From NCBI GenBank assembly GCA_002049455.2, contig KV918970.1:62001-126000 (forward strand): 64,000 nt of DNA, given 5' to 3'. The DNA is from Porphyra umbilicalis (lineage: Eukaryota > Rhodophyta > Bangiophyceae > Bangiales > Bangiaceae). The position numbers were made by a program, and so were the translations under genes. Shown here piece after piece: positions 9,488-19,377 of this stretch. How positions within the stretch are numbered: position 1 is the stretch's first letter; the number at the start of each line of letters is the position of its first letter. The notes under the pieces were generated by a model, which saw nothing but the letters and a program-made list of their open reading frames with translations, was not told where the DNA came from and did no database searches.

Positions 9488-12400
9488 TCACTCAACAACA
9501 TGCGCACCCAAAGAATTCGGACCAAGTGGCCCCCCCTCACCCTCACCCTCAACCACCGCGGCGGTTCCCAAACACCGGCTGTACCCAATGGCTACAGCGC
9601 GGGAGTGGGACCGCCACAGCGCCACCGACACCCGCCGCAGCAGGGTCGCGCGCGCGCCGGCACGCAGAGGCCCGCCAAGCGCGTCGCGCAGCCACCGCCG
9701 TGTGGCGGGGCCGATGCGGCCGTACGACTCCCACACCAACGGGGTGAAGGTGTGGGTGGTACCCCGCCCGACAAGGGCGGGGGCGTACTTGGCCACCTTG
9801 GCGGCCTCGCGCGCCGCGGCCGTCACCGGCCGCAGCGGCGCGACCGCCGCGTCGGGCATCGCCCGCTCGTAGAACGGCGTCGTGATGGACGCGTCGGCCC
9901 AGACGACGACGCCCGACGCGGCGTGCGTCGCGCGCAGGTCGGGGCGGAGGGCGCCGTGCGACGCGGGCAGCGCGATCTCGGCCACCACGTCCTTCCAGGA
10001 CGGGGCCGCGCGCAGCGCCTCCACCGCCAGGTGCACCACGTGGTGGTGGAGGCGCGCGCGGAGGGGCGCCAACTCCAGGCACGCCGACATGAAGTGGCGC
10101 CCCTCAGCGTCGGCGCCTCTCCCGCAGCGGCACCGCCCGCCCGGCGGCACCGAGCGCGGCGGGGCGCCCAGCCACAGGCGAACCGCCACGCGCATGGGCG
10201 CCCCCGCGATGGCGGTGCCCTCCACGCCCGGCGTTGGCAGCGCCGAGAGCCAGAGCGCGGCGCCCCCGCCCTGGCACGCCGCCATCCCCGCGCGCCGCCA
10301 CAGAGATAACTCGTGGTAGAGGCGCGCGCGGGCGGCGGCGTGCGCAGCGCGGGACAGCTCGCGCTGCGTGGCCCGCGCCTCCCCCCCAACAGCGCCCGCC
10401 ACGTGGCGGGCGAGTGCGACGCCGGGCTGTGTTGGCCCGTAGCCGTTGCGGTGGTCGCACCGGCGTCGCACGTAGGGGGAAGGGGGTAGGGGAGGGGAAG
10501 CGCGAGCGCGTCCGCGTCGCGCGGCGGCGCGGCCGCGTCGGGTGCGGCGGAGCCCACAGGCCAGCCGACGCCGGGGCCACTGCGTGGGCCTGCTGGGCGT
10601 CCAGCAGCTCCAGCAGGCCACGACGCAGGGCCAGGGCGGCGGACGCCTCGGCCACAGCCGCCTGTGGGTGCGGGGCCGGGGGCAGGGGGGGGGGCGGGGT
10701 CGAGGTCCGCCGCCGATGGGGGCGGGGGGCGCTGGATGACACCCCCGGCCCCCAGAACCAAACACCGCTGCCGGGCGGGGGCGGGGAGGCAGATCCCTCC
10801 CGCCCCGGTGACCCCAAAGAGGACGGCGGCGCACTCGCGTCTGCCGCCCCGTTCCCCGCGCCGACGGCGCGGGGCGCGGGCCCCGGCCGCGCAATCGGCG
10901 CCGCACTCGGGGCACCACCGCCCACCGCGTCCGCCACCAAGGCCCCCGCCGCAAGGGGGGGACCAGCCCCCCGCCGCCGTCACCGGCCGCACCCCCGCCG
11001 CCACCGGTTGCGGCACGTCCCCCTCCGCCGGCGGCCGCACCCCCACCGCCCACGGCGTCTGCGGCCGCGCCGGCGAGCGCCGAAGACCCCGCAGGGCCCG
11101 CCACCGGTGCGCCGTCTGCCGCCGCCACGGGCACCGTCCGCAGCCCGTCGGCGACGGCGCGCAGCGCCGGCGAGTAGGCCGCCCCCGCCCGCAGGGCGTC
11201 CACCAGGACGCCAGCGCGGCGGCGGGGGCGACCCGCGTCCGCCCGCCGACGCCCAGGCCACCCATGGCCGTCGGCAGCGCCGCGCGCTCCAGCGCCGCCT
11301 CGCGTGTGGCGGCGCTGTCGCGCGCGTCGAAGAGCAGACGGCCCAAGACGGCCCGCGCGTCGGCGTCGACGGCGCCGGCGAGCCGGGCGCCAGCAGCGAG
11401 GGGCAGCGCGCGCAGCCAGTAGTTGGCGGCGGCCCCGCGCACTGGCGCAGCAGCAGCAGCTGCGACTGCAGCTGCTCTGCCGGCAGGGCGCCGATGGCCC
11501 CCACGAGGGCGCCCTGCTCCGCCGCCACCCGCGTGACGGCGGCGTCGACAAAGGCGGGGCCGCCGAGGGGCACAGAAAACTGCGTAATCCCCTGGGCGGC
11601 CCACTCGCCCGCCCACCCCTCGGCGCCGCCGCGCCCGACGGCGACCAGCCGACGCACTTGGCGGGGGCCAGCTCGGCGTCGATCGCCGAGCCGCCCGCCG
11701 CCGCGGCCGCCAGCACAGAGTGCAGGTCGGCCGGCGCGCCCACCCCCACGACGTCATCGTGGAATGCACGAATCAGGACGTCGGGGTGGGCGGCGCGGAG
11801 GCGCTGCAGCAGCAGCTGCAGCGCCGCCGCGTGCAGTAGGGGGCCGAGCGGGTCGCCCTGTTGGGCACCCCGCTCGGCCCGCAGCGCCAGCCGCGCCGGT
11901 GGGGGCGGGGGGAGCGGGGCGGCCTCTGCGCCGTCGCCGACGTCAGAGTCGACGTCGGACGGCGGCGCCTCGGCGCCAGCGCCAGCGTCAGGCGCCCAAC
12001 CGTAAACGGTGGGCGCCTCCCCTCCCCCGTACACCCAGTCAAGGTAGGGGGAGAGGAGCGGCAGCGCGCGCGAGAGCATTGCTCTCGCGGCGGCCCGCGA
12101 CACCAGGTTAAAGGCGTTGCGGTAGTCCAGTTGGACTACCGCATGCTCGGGGTGGAGCGCGAGGTGCGCCTCCACCTCATGGAGGAGGCGCTCGCACGCG
12201 CTCGACATCCCCACCCCGAGCTGCGCCGGCGCCAGCAACTCGGCCGCCGCGGCGCGCACCGTGCGCGCCAACGCGACGGCGGCCAGCTTGCGCAACACCT
12301 CCGGCATCCCAATGGGCCGGAGGCGTGGCAGGCCGTCGGCACCGACCCCCCCCGCTTTTGTGAGGAGGAGGAGGTCGGCGCCGGCCAGGGCGTGGCGGGC

Positions 12401-13794
12401 CGCCGCGGGCACGCGCGACACAGCCGCTTCCCCGCACAGCAGGAGCAGGACGTCGAGGAGGGCGTCCTGCCCCGCCGCCGACAGCGCCCAAAGGTGCTCG
12501 GGCCGGAGGCCGGATGGCCCCGGCGCTGAGCCCTTGGGCGCGCCGCGGACGGCGTCCACCACCGCCTCGCGCGGCACGGCCCGCGGCACGATCGGCCGCT
12601 TGCCAAAGTCGGCGGCGCCGGCCAGCGCCGCCGAAAAGTCGGCGGCGACAGAGGCCGGCGTCGCCGACGTGGACGAGGCGGGGGGGAACAGCGCCACCGC
12701 CTTGTCCCACACGGCCGCCGTGCGGGGCGCCGGCGTGGCGCTGCCCAGCGCCCGGGCGGCCGCGCTCAGGCGGCCGGCGCGCACCAGCTTGAGGGCGCGC
12801 CGCTGCGCCCGCGTGGGCGCGGCCGCGCGGCCCCCGCCGCGCCGATCCGCCTCGCCGCCCGCCGGCACAGGGCGCGCCCACCCCGGCCGCCACACGCCCG
12901 CGTTGCGGTCCGCCAGCGCGGCGACAAAGTCGCCGCGCATCAGCGTCGCCGCGCGCGCCGTGTGCGGCAGCGGCGGGCGCGGCCTGTCGGGCGCGTCGGC
13001 CGGCGCCCGGCACGGCGCGTGCAAGAGCAGCGACGGCAACAGCAACAGCCAGAGCCACGCGCCGCTGTGCGCCGGCTGGCGGCGGACCCAGTCCAGGGCG
13101 TCCGCCGCCAGCACACGCCAGGCGCCGACCAAAGCGCCCGGCACGTGCGCCACCGTGCGCGCGCCGGACGCGATGAGCGGCGCCCACGGCGCCCCCGCCG
13201 GCGCGACGCGCTGGAGAAAGTCTCCGCGCGCGCGCACCCAGGCGGCGTGGTCGCCAACAAAAAGGCTGTCCACGCCGCCCGCTACGGGCGGCGGTGCGCC
13301 CGCGGCCGGGGGGGGGCCGCCGCCGGCGCCGCAACCGCCGCCGCGCGCGGGAGAAAGCGGTGCGGGTTCCCCGCGCACCGCGACTCGTGCGACGCGAGCG
13401 AGCTGCGCGTCGCACGGCCGCGCGCCGAGCGGAAGGGCCGCTGGCACCAGCGGCACCCCGCCAGCCCGTACTCGGCCGCCACGCCGGGCGGCAGGTCACC
13501 CACCACGTGGGCGCCGCCCAGGTGGGCGTAGCCCCGCCGCGACCGCACGCCGTCGGGCAGCACGACGGTGCAGCCCGTGGCGGGGCACAGCGCGGCCTCT
13601 GCGGCCGGCGCCGCCGGCACGCCGGCAGGCGCAGCGCCGGGAGCGGCGGCGGGATCGCCTGCGCCGCCAACCCCCGGCGCCCCGTCTGCCGAGGGCGACT
13701 GGCCGCTCCCCCCCCCTCCAGCAGGTGCGGGACCGGTGGTTCCGAGCACCGGGCCCGCGCCCGCGCCCGCGTCAGCCACGGGGTCGTCACTCAT
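9488..13794 (-). CDS. LINE ORF2, copy A: zinc fingers, reverse transcriptase, CCHC, restriction-like endonuclease
   Basis: The start ATG at 13794 overlaps the ORF1 stop. Clusters on the minus strand: C2H2-like finger (CPATGC...H...H, ~13590-13507), second finger (CRWC...SHESRC, ~13456-13372), RT motifs GPSGLRPEHL (~12510), RPIGMPEVLRKL (~12310), LDYRNAFN (12130-12107), QQGDPLGPLL (~11866-11829) and FHDD (11764-11750), thumb-like GGLGVGGR, CCHC knuckle (~10132-10076), and a nuclease with RPD, VWADAS and AAKVAKY (~9943-9780). It ends ...NSLGAHVVE at 9488. An open frame of 1322 codons (13456-9488) covers most of it, but its stretch at ~11630-11205 is out of frame against copy B, and the finger region joins through a G run near 13310. 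Protein: endonuclease/RT for target-primed reverse transcription at tRNA-Gly. Confidence 0.88.
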
Positions 13795-16153
13795 GGCGAC
13801 CCCCGTCGCTAACGCGGGCCGCGCCGCCCGGCCTATGTGGCCCGGGCGACGCGGAGAGGGCCGACGAGCGCGCGCGAGTGCGCGCCGTCGTCGCGGGGGG
13901 GTGGCCGGTGTCCGCCGCCGTCGCCGTCGCCGACCCCGCTGGCGCCTCAAGCAGGCGGCGACGCTTGGCGGCCGGCAGGGACGGCGCAGGCGACGCCGGC
14001 CGCGGCCGCGCCGCGGCGCGGGCCGCGCGCGTGCGCTGACCCGCCGGCCGGCTCGGCGATACCGCCGGCGCGCCGAGGCGCTGCACGGCGAGCGCCAGCG
14101 GTGGCCGGTCCGGCAGGGGCACCGCGGATGCGGCCACCGCCGCGGCACGCGCCGCCGCCGAAGGCCGGCGAGACCCCGGCGGTGGGGCCGGCAACGCGGC
14201 CCCCGCAAACGCCCGCACCGCCATCGAAGCCGCAGGGGTGGGGACGGGCCGCCCGCGGCGTCGGCGGCGGCGCGAGCCGGCCGCCGCCGGCGAGCGGAAA
14301 AGCGGGGGCGAGCGCGGCGTGGCGGTCCACGCGGCCAACGGGGGCAGCGCCGCGGCCGCGTCGGTGGGAGGCGGCAGAGGCGTGGCGGCCGCCGCCGTCG
14401 GCGGCGAGGTCGAGCGCGGCGGCGACTGCGCCGTCGCCGACGACGACGACGTCGCTGACGACGCCGTCGTTGACGTCGAGGGCGACGTCGACGTCGAGGG
14501 CGACGACGACGTCGACGTCGACATGGGCGACGACGTCGTGGACGACGTCGGCGAGGGCACCGACGCCGACGCCGACGACGAAGTGCCCGACGTCGAAGAC
14601 GACGACGACGTCGGCGACGACGATGACGACGAGCCCGACGTCGACGACGACGTCGACGTCGACATCGACGCCCCGGGCGTCGACGGCGCCGACGAGGCCG
14701 CGCCAACCGTGCGGGCCGCGCCCGCCCCCACCGCGTTCGGAGGCGGTGGGGAGCGAGAACGAGCTCGGGGCGAGGCGGCCCGGGACGATGACGTCGACAT
14801 GGCCGCCCCCGACGACGACGGGGCCGACGAGGCAATGCCGGTCGTGCCGGCCGCGCGCACCCCCACAGCGTTCAGAGACAGCGGGGGGCGCGTGCGCCCA
14901 CGGGCCGACGCGGCAGCGTCGGCGGCGGTGGCGCCAGAGGCGGGCGACGGCGAATTTGTCGCGTCGGCGGCGGCGGCGACGATCCCGCCCGTCGTCGTCG
15001 CGGCCGTCCCGCTCGCGGCCGCCGAAACCGGCGCAGCCGAAATCGGCGGCGGCGGCCGATCCGCATTCGGTCGGACAGCGGGGTCGTCGTCATCGTGGTC
15101 GACCAAACCCGGCGGGTGGCTTACACCACCCGCCGGCCCGGCCGCCGCGTCAGCGCCGGCGCCGGGGGAGCGCGCGGCGACGCCGGCGGGGAGCGCGGTG
15201 GCGGCGGCAGCGCCCCCCTCGTGCGCCGCAAGCATGCCCCGGATGTGGGCATGGAGCGACGCACGCAGGTGGGCGGGCATGGCCGCCCGCAACGACAGCT
15301 GCCCCAGCTTGGCGGTTAGGCGCCGGCGGCAGTAGGCCGCCGCCACGTCCGCCGCGTGCGCGCCGCCGCCAAGCGCGCGACGCCGTGCCGCTCCCAGCAG
15401 CGCCGGAGACCACGGGTCGGCGACTGGCAGCAGGCGCAGCACCGTCGCCGCGCGCCCGCGACCGACGGCCGCGCGAAACGCCGGCGCCGCGTCGGCCACC
15501 AGCGTGACCGCGGTGGTCGTGCCGAAGCGGTCGGCGTCCACGCATGCGTGGACGCCGACCCCCGTGACGTCGGCCAGCATCGCCCGAAGGTGGTGCTGGC
15601 GGACGTCGCGGGACACCCCCGAGACATACACTGTCTCGAGGGTGAGCGTCGGGGGCGGCCGTGGCCGCCGCCGAGAAAGTTCCGCGGCGGCGGCGGCGGC
15701 GCGCATGTCGGCGTCGACGGAGCCGTTGGCGACCCACGCCGACGGCCCGACACGCGACGCCCAGGCGACACCGCCCGCCACCCCGCCCGCAGCAGCAGGC
15801 GAGGTACGAGCACCGCCCCCCCCGCGACGACCACCCCGAAAAACAGCACCGAGCCACCCCCCTCGCGCAGCGCCATCGCCCCCGACCTTGTCTGCGGCAG
15901 CCGCCGCGGCGCCGTCCTTGTACCCGCGCTGGGCGGAAAAGTTTCCGCCCTCGCGGCCGTCGGGACGGTCGTCGCCGTCGTCAGCGTCGTGCTCGCCGGC
16001 CGATTGGCCGGCGACAGGGCGGCCCACATCGGGGCGGCGGGCGGATCGGCCGGCCTGGCCGGCAGAGCCTTGCACGAGCGGGGAGGGGGCGGCAGGCTGC
16101 CGAGCGACTGCCCCCCCCTCCCGCCGAGCACCGCGCCGCCGGCGAGGCCGCAC
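13787..16153 (-). CDS. LINE ORF1, copy A: RRM-like, Ser-rich gag-type protein (788 aa)
   Basis: This is an uninterrupted frame ending ...RVSDGGRHE. Roughly: residues 30-110 a low-complexity segment conserved in other copies (PSPLVQGSAGQAGRSARRPD); 165-230 an RRM-like fold (TVYVSGV as RNP2-like, TTAVTLVAD as RNP1-like); 230-330 a Leu/Ala-rich helical part (RRRLTAKLGQLSLRAAMPAH, HIRGMLAAHEGG); then a long Ser/Thr/Pro-rich linker with a triplet-repeat tract; and a basic C-terminus (AKRRRLLEAP). It most likely packages the element RNA. The stop TGA sits four bases past the A of the ORF2 ATG (ATGAGTGA), which suggests termination-reinitiation. The start is uncertain: the frame could extend from the leader ORF0 by an unseen splice or shift. 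Confidence 0.75.
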   Translation of the reverse strand: MRPRRRRGARREGGAVARQPAAPSPLVQGSAGQAGRSARRPDVGRPVAGQSAGEHDADDGDDRPDGREGGNFSAQRGYKDGAAAAAADKVGGDGAARGGWLGAVFRGGRRGGGGARTSPAAAGGVAGGVAWASRVGPSAWVANGSVDADMRAAAAAAELSRRRPRPPPTLTLETVYVSGVSRDVRQHHLRAMLADVTGVGVHACVDADRFGTTTAVTLVADAAPAFRAAVGRGRAATVLRLLPVADPWSPALLGAARRRALGGGAHAADVAAAYCRRRLTAKLGQLSLRAAMPAHLRASLHAHIRGMLAAHEGGAAAATALPAGVAARSPGAGADAAAGPAGGVSHPPGLVDHDDDDPAVRPNADRPPPPISAAPVSAAASGTAATTTGGIVAAAADATNSPSPASGATAADAAASARGRTRPPLSLNAVGVRAAGTTGIASSAPSSSGAAMSTSSSRAASPRARSRSPPPPNAVGAGAARTVGAASSAPSTPGASMSTSTSSSTSGSSSSSSPTSSSSSTSGTSSSASASVPSPTSSTTSSPMSTSTSSSPSTSTSPSTSTTASSATSSSSATAQSPPRSTSPPTAAAATPLPPPTDAAAALPPLAAWTATPRSPPLFRSPAAAGSRRRRRRGRPVPTPAASMAVRAFAGAALPAPPPGSRRPSAAARAAAVAASAVPLPDRPPLALAVQRLGAPAVSPSRPAGQRTRAARAAARPRPASPAPSLPAAKRRRLLEAPAGSATATAADTGHPPATTARTRARSSALSASPGPHRPGGAARVSDGGRHE
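14420..14690 (-). repeat. GAC/GTC triplet tract inside ORF1 (copy A)
   Basis: Same triplet tract as in copy B (6480-6760), encoding a Ser/Thr-rich linker of ORF1 on the minus strand. It differs from copy B by a few triplets around 14510-14522. Confidence 0.85.
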
Positions 16154-17024
16154 CAGGGTCTACGCGCCTGCAGGGTTTGCCGCGGCGGTGGTGGCGGGAG
16201 GGTGTCCTCCCGCTGGTGGGACGGGGCCGAGGTTGGTGGGGGCACCGGGCTCGTCACCGCCCGGTGGCACCCCACTTCCCCCCCAGCACCCGCCCGCACC
16301 AGCGGCAGCACCCCCCACAACCACCCCCGCAGTACCCGCCGCGCGCGTGTCCCCGTCAGCGGCGAGGGTGGCGCCTGTGGCGCGACCACTCGCCGACGGG
16401 GCATGGGTCGGGGGCGTGGGACCCCCGCGCGCTGGCATGCGCAGCGGTGGGTCACCCCCCCCTCCACCCAGAGCCCCCCCGGCAGAGCCGCACCCCAAAG
16501 CCACCCCCGCCGCAACACCCCCCGCCCCCCCGACAGATCGCCCACCGACAGGAAGAGCACCGCCGGAACGAGAATGAGAGGAAGCACCGGCGCCGCCGCC
16601 GCGCGCACCGACACCGCCGCCGACCGACCCGAACGCCCGAGCAGCAGCACCGCCAGCACCGCCAGCGACAGCAGCGCCACGCCCGACCGCACCACCAGCA
16701 CACCCACCGCCGGCACCAACACCAACAGCCACGACACCGCCGGCCGCCGCGGCGGCCGGGACCGGAACACCGCCCCCCCCTCGGGGGGTCGCGACGCATG
16801 GCGCTGCCGCCAGACCGCCCCCCGTAGGGGGCGCGGCGACGAGGGGACGCAGGCCGGCCGGCGCATCGGCACGACCGGCGGGGTCCCCCGCCGAAAAAAC
16901 ACCGCCAATGTGCGGGGGGGGGGGGGGAAGACACCCCCACCCATCCCCCCGAGGGGGGAGCCCGCAGCACGGCGACCAGAGGAGTGACGGGGCACGACCC
17001 CCGCTCTCACCCCCGTCGGAGCCG

Positions 17025-17214
17025 GTGCGGTGGTCGGCGGCAAGACCGCGCCGCCGACCACCACAAACGCCGGCACCCGATTGGCCCGAATCGCGTCAAA
17101 TACGCGCCAAAATAAGTGCAATCGCGCCGACGGCGACGGCGTCGCGATCGCGACGTCGATCGCCACCGCGAACGCCGCCCCCACAGCCTCCTCCGCGGCC
17201 CGATCCGCGTCCAT
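17025..17214 (-). CDS. Leader reading frame 'ORF0' of copy A (conserved segment)
   Basis: ATG at 17214 opens MDADRAAEEAVGAAFAVAID, continuing through LFWRVFDAIRANRVPAFVV and GGAVLPPTTAPAPTG. The coordinates cover the part conserved among copies; in this copy the frame stays open to 15316, through low-complexity sequence that overlaps ORF1 in another frame. It begins ~105 nt below the tRNA 3' end. It could be an accessory protein or the real beginning of ORF1. No homologue recognised. Confidence 0.42.
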
Positions 17215-17281
17215 AGCGGCCCCCCCGCCAAACCGAAGCGACAGGGGGGTGCCCCCCCCCCCACCGCACCCGCCCACCGCG

Positions 17282-17287
17282 AAAAAA
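17282..17287 (-). terminator. Pol III terminator of tRNA-Gly
   Basis: A T6 run on the minus strand, 32 nt downstream of the tRNA 3' end, is a standard RNA polymerase III stop. The same T-run follows the two tRNA fragments in copies B and C (near 9335 and 1402), so it is part of the repeated unit. Confidence 0.7.
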
Positions 17288-17319
17288 GCACGCGCAGTAC
17301 GCTCTAACGCACCGTACCT

Positions 17320-17390
17320 ACGCCGGCGGGGAATCGAACCCCGGTCCATCGCATGGGAAGCGATGATGATTACCACTACACTACCGGCGT
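17320..17390 (-). tRNA. tRNA-Gly (anticodon CCC), intact
   Basis: The gene reads on the minus strand from 17390 to 17320 (71 nt, no intron, no encoded CCA). The acceptor stem is a perfect 7 bp (ACGCCGG with CCGGCGT). The D arm contains TAGTGTAGTGG (box A). The anticodon stem ATCGC/GCGAT carries loop TTCCCAT, giving anticodon CCC. The T arm CGGGG/CCCCG contains GGTTCGATTCC (box B). The LINE array begins directly downstream of this gene, which remains complete; nucleotides 13-71 recur at every array junction. Confidence 0.95.
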
Positions 17391-19377
17391 CTACACTGTA
17401 CGAATCGGGCGAACTAAGAATAGGTTTGGTTGATTTGTGCGTGTTCTTTTTCCTTATTTGTGTGTAGCTCTCGCTGAGCAGGCCTTGTCGTTATTTTGAA
17501 CTTATCGAACCCTCCCTTCGAGTGCCTTTGACGGTGAATTCTCAGGGACACGTGGGCCGTCCATGCTCTTTTGCGGTCTTCCCGGGAAGCTGTTCTCCGA
17601 GGACAGTTGAGGGCTTCGGCAAATTCTTTCGTCAGTTTCTTCTAAGCGTCTTCATTGGCAAACAATGATCCACAACATGTTCCTCGTCGCGAAGTAGTCA
17701 ACGCTTTCGGCAACAGACCTGTTGCGACCCTCGTGGCTTGTCTCGTATTGATCGGCCGCTTGGACCTGGGAAAGTACCCGAGCCGCGCCCGCCACGGCCT
17801 GAAGGTACATCTACTGCTTTCAAACCTCCTCCTAAGAACGCCTTCGAAGAGTCGGAACTGCAGCATAGGGCTTCAGAATCTTCCAGATAGAGGTTATGGA
17901 GCTTGCGAGTGAGATCAGAAGCGACGGTACCTTATATCTGAGAAGAGCAGGAGTTGTGCTGCCTCGCGTGCCCGTCGTGAAGCGTTGCGTCCAACTTCCA
18001 TCTCCGAGTCACTGGCTGTAAGGCAAATTTTGATCTGGGGGGCCTGCATGCAGCAACTGGCCCAGTGGCCGCGAGCCCCACGAACCAAATCTGACCGGGT
18101 CGTCGAAATCGTGTCCATATGACACTGGCGCTTCACGTCTGATGCTGTCCACCAGCCCCGCAGAAGCGCTCTAATTCGACCTAACCTTTGCTACAGGGCT
18201 CGTAAAATTCCATTTAGCATTGGCGCAGGGGACCCCAAGTCACAAATCTCTACACCCGGATCAGTACAGCCTCAAGTGTGATCGACAAGCCCCCAAGTGC
18301 ATCAGCTATATGATTTGTGCGGACCATAATGCGCAGATCTTCTGTCCTTAGCCGAAAAGAAAGCACATAATCTTGAAGCTGATGAGTTGGACGACCTTCC
18401 TTCATCAAAATGTGTGTCATTCGGTCTTTCTGAGTCCTCGTTCAGCGGGGTTGAACACGCGTGGAAGCCATAGGCGTGAGTGAGTGAGACGGACCTTCAG
18501 TTGACGACCGGGTCTCTTGGGCTCGCTATCTTCTGCATGGATTGAAATTTTGAGAATTGATCGCCAAGAAGATCGATCAATTAATCGGCTAACTGAGGAG
18601 ATGAATCGTTTTTCGCTTATCCAGTCCTTTTCGTAAATGTTCTTGTTTCAAAAGTCCGCTGCTCTTCGAGGCGGCACCCGTGTGACCGCTGCCTAGGGTT
18701 GGGAAGCGCGCCCGGGGCGCTTTTGAGGGGCGTATTCAAGGCACTGTTAGGGCGCTATTAGGGCGCTGTTATGGCGCTGTTAACGCCCCGCGCCCCTCGA
18801 CGCCGAGTCGCGGATAGGGCGAGCAGATAGCATGGACAAATCCACTATTTCGAGTTCATGATTGCCTTGCGCCCAGCACGCAGCTTCGGGTGATGGAGCT
18901 GGGGGTGGGGGGAAACCCACCGGACTCGGATGCCACGACCCCCCGGCCGGGGCCGGAGGGGGTGGGTCGCGATTTTCCACGTAGCGCTCCTCAAAGGGGA
19001 GTGACGTGTGCCGCCCCCTCGGGTGGGTGCCCAGGATGGTCCCCGGCCACACCCGTATCACCCCCCCCCCAGGGGGCTGAGTGAACGAGCATCGCCTGAT
19101 CAGGCCTCCCTGAGGGGCCTGACACAGACACAAGGGGCGCAAGCACCTTCTATTTGTGCCCCCTGAAGGGACCAAGAAGCTTTTGGAAGCTTCCTCATCC
19201 GGGGCAGAACCCGGACCCGACATCAGATCTCGGCCAACGAAGATATTCTCCAGGGACTTCCATCTGAGACTTGAAAAATCTTGGGTCTAAGCCCCTTGTG
19301 ATTGAGAGGTACTTGCAAGTCCAGGCTGACCCTAACATCTATAGGCCAGATATCTCTTCCAGTGGAAGAGTGTCATT
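17391..19377. other. Intergenic, lower-GC DNA, no gene supported
   Basis: GC content drops sharply from the ~80% of the LINE array. Only short open frames occur and none resembles a protein I know. A short direct repeat based on 'agggcgctnttat' lies at about 18737-18785. The segment at 18890-19225 is GC-richer with an open minus frame (147 codons) of unconvincing composition. The DNA right of 17391 is the pre-insertion upstream flank of the tRNA gene. Confidence 0.5.

Larger units (their letters stand above)
9429..17319 (-). mobile_element. tRNA-Gly-targeted RLE-type LINE, copy A
   Basis: This is the rightmost unit and the one next to the intact tRNA gene. It is 7891 bp without its tRNA sequence (unit period 7950 with it). 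In element orientation: the 3' flank of tRNA-Gly, leader with ORF0 (ATG 17214), ORF1 (16153-13787, uninterrupted), ORF2 (13794-9488, two frame breaks plus a compensating one), ~60 nt of 3' UTR and the hairpin at 9453-9429. ORF1 and ORF2 overlap by eight bases. Because tRNA nt 13-71 occur both upstream (in the intact gene) and downstream (as a fragment), the insertion behaves as if it made a target duplication of at least 59 bp, leaving the tRNA gene whole. The exact 5' end of the element cannot be fixed, because every copy is preceded by the same sequence. Confidence 0.9.

Noticed and set aside
9488-13456. Single 1322-codon open frame as one intact ORF2 protein
   Set aside because: Part of it (about 11630-11205) is out of frame relative to the conserved copy-B sequence, and the zinc-finger region lies in another frame, so it is not a correct protein from end to end.
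15316-17376. Minus frame starting MVIIIASHAMDRGSIPRR
   Set aside because: Its beginning is simply translation of the tRNA-Gly sequence; only the segment from 17214 looks like coding sequence.
1-17390. Segmental duplication of a tRNA locus rather than retrotransposition
   Set aside because: The junctions always pair the same 3' hairpin with tRNA nt 13, and the first 12 tRNA nt are missing; a plain duplication would repeat the whole gene. Unequal crossing-over could still have changed copy number later.
18890-19223. 147-codon minus frame beginning MSGPGSAPDEEASKSF
   Set aside because: Composition is compatible with noncoding GC-rich DNA, and no domain or neighbour supports it.
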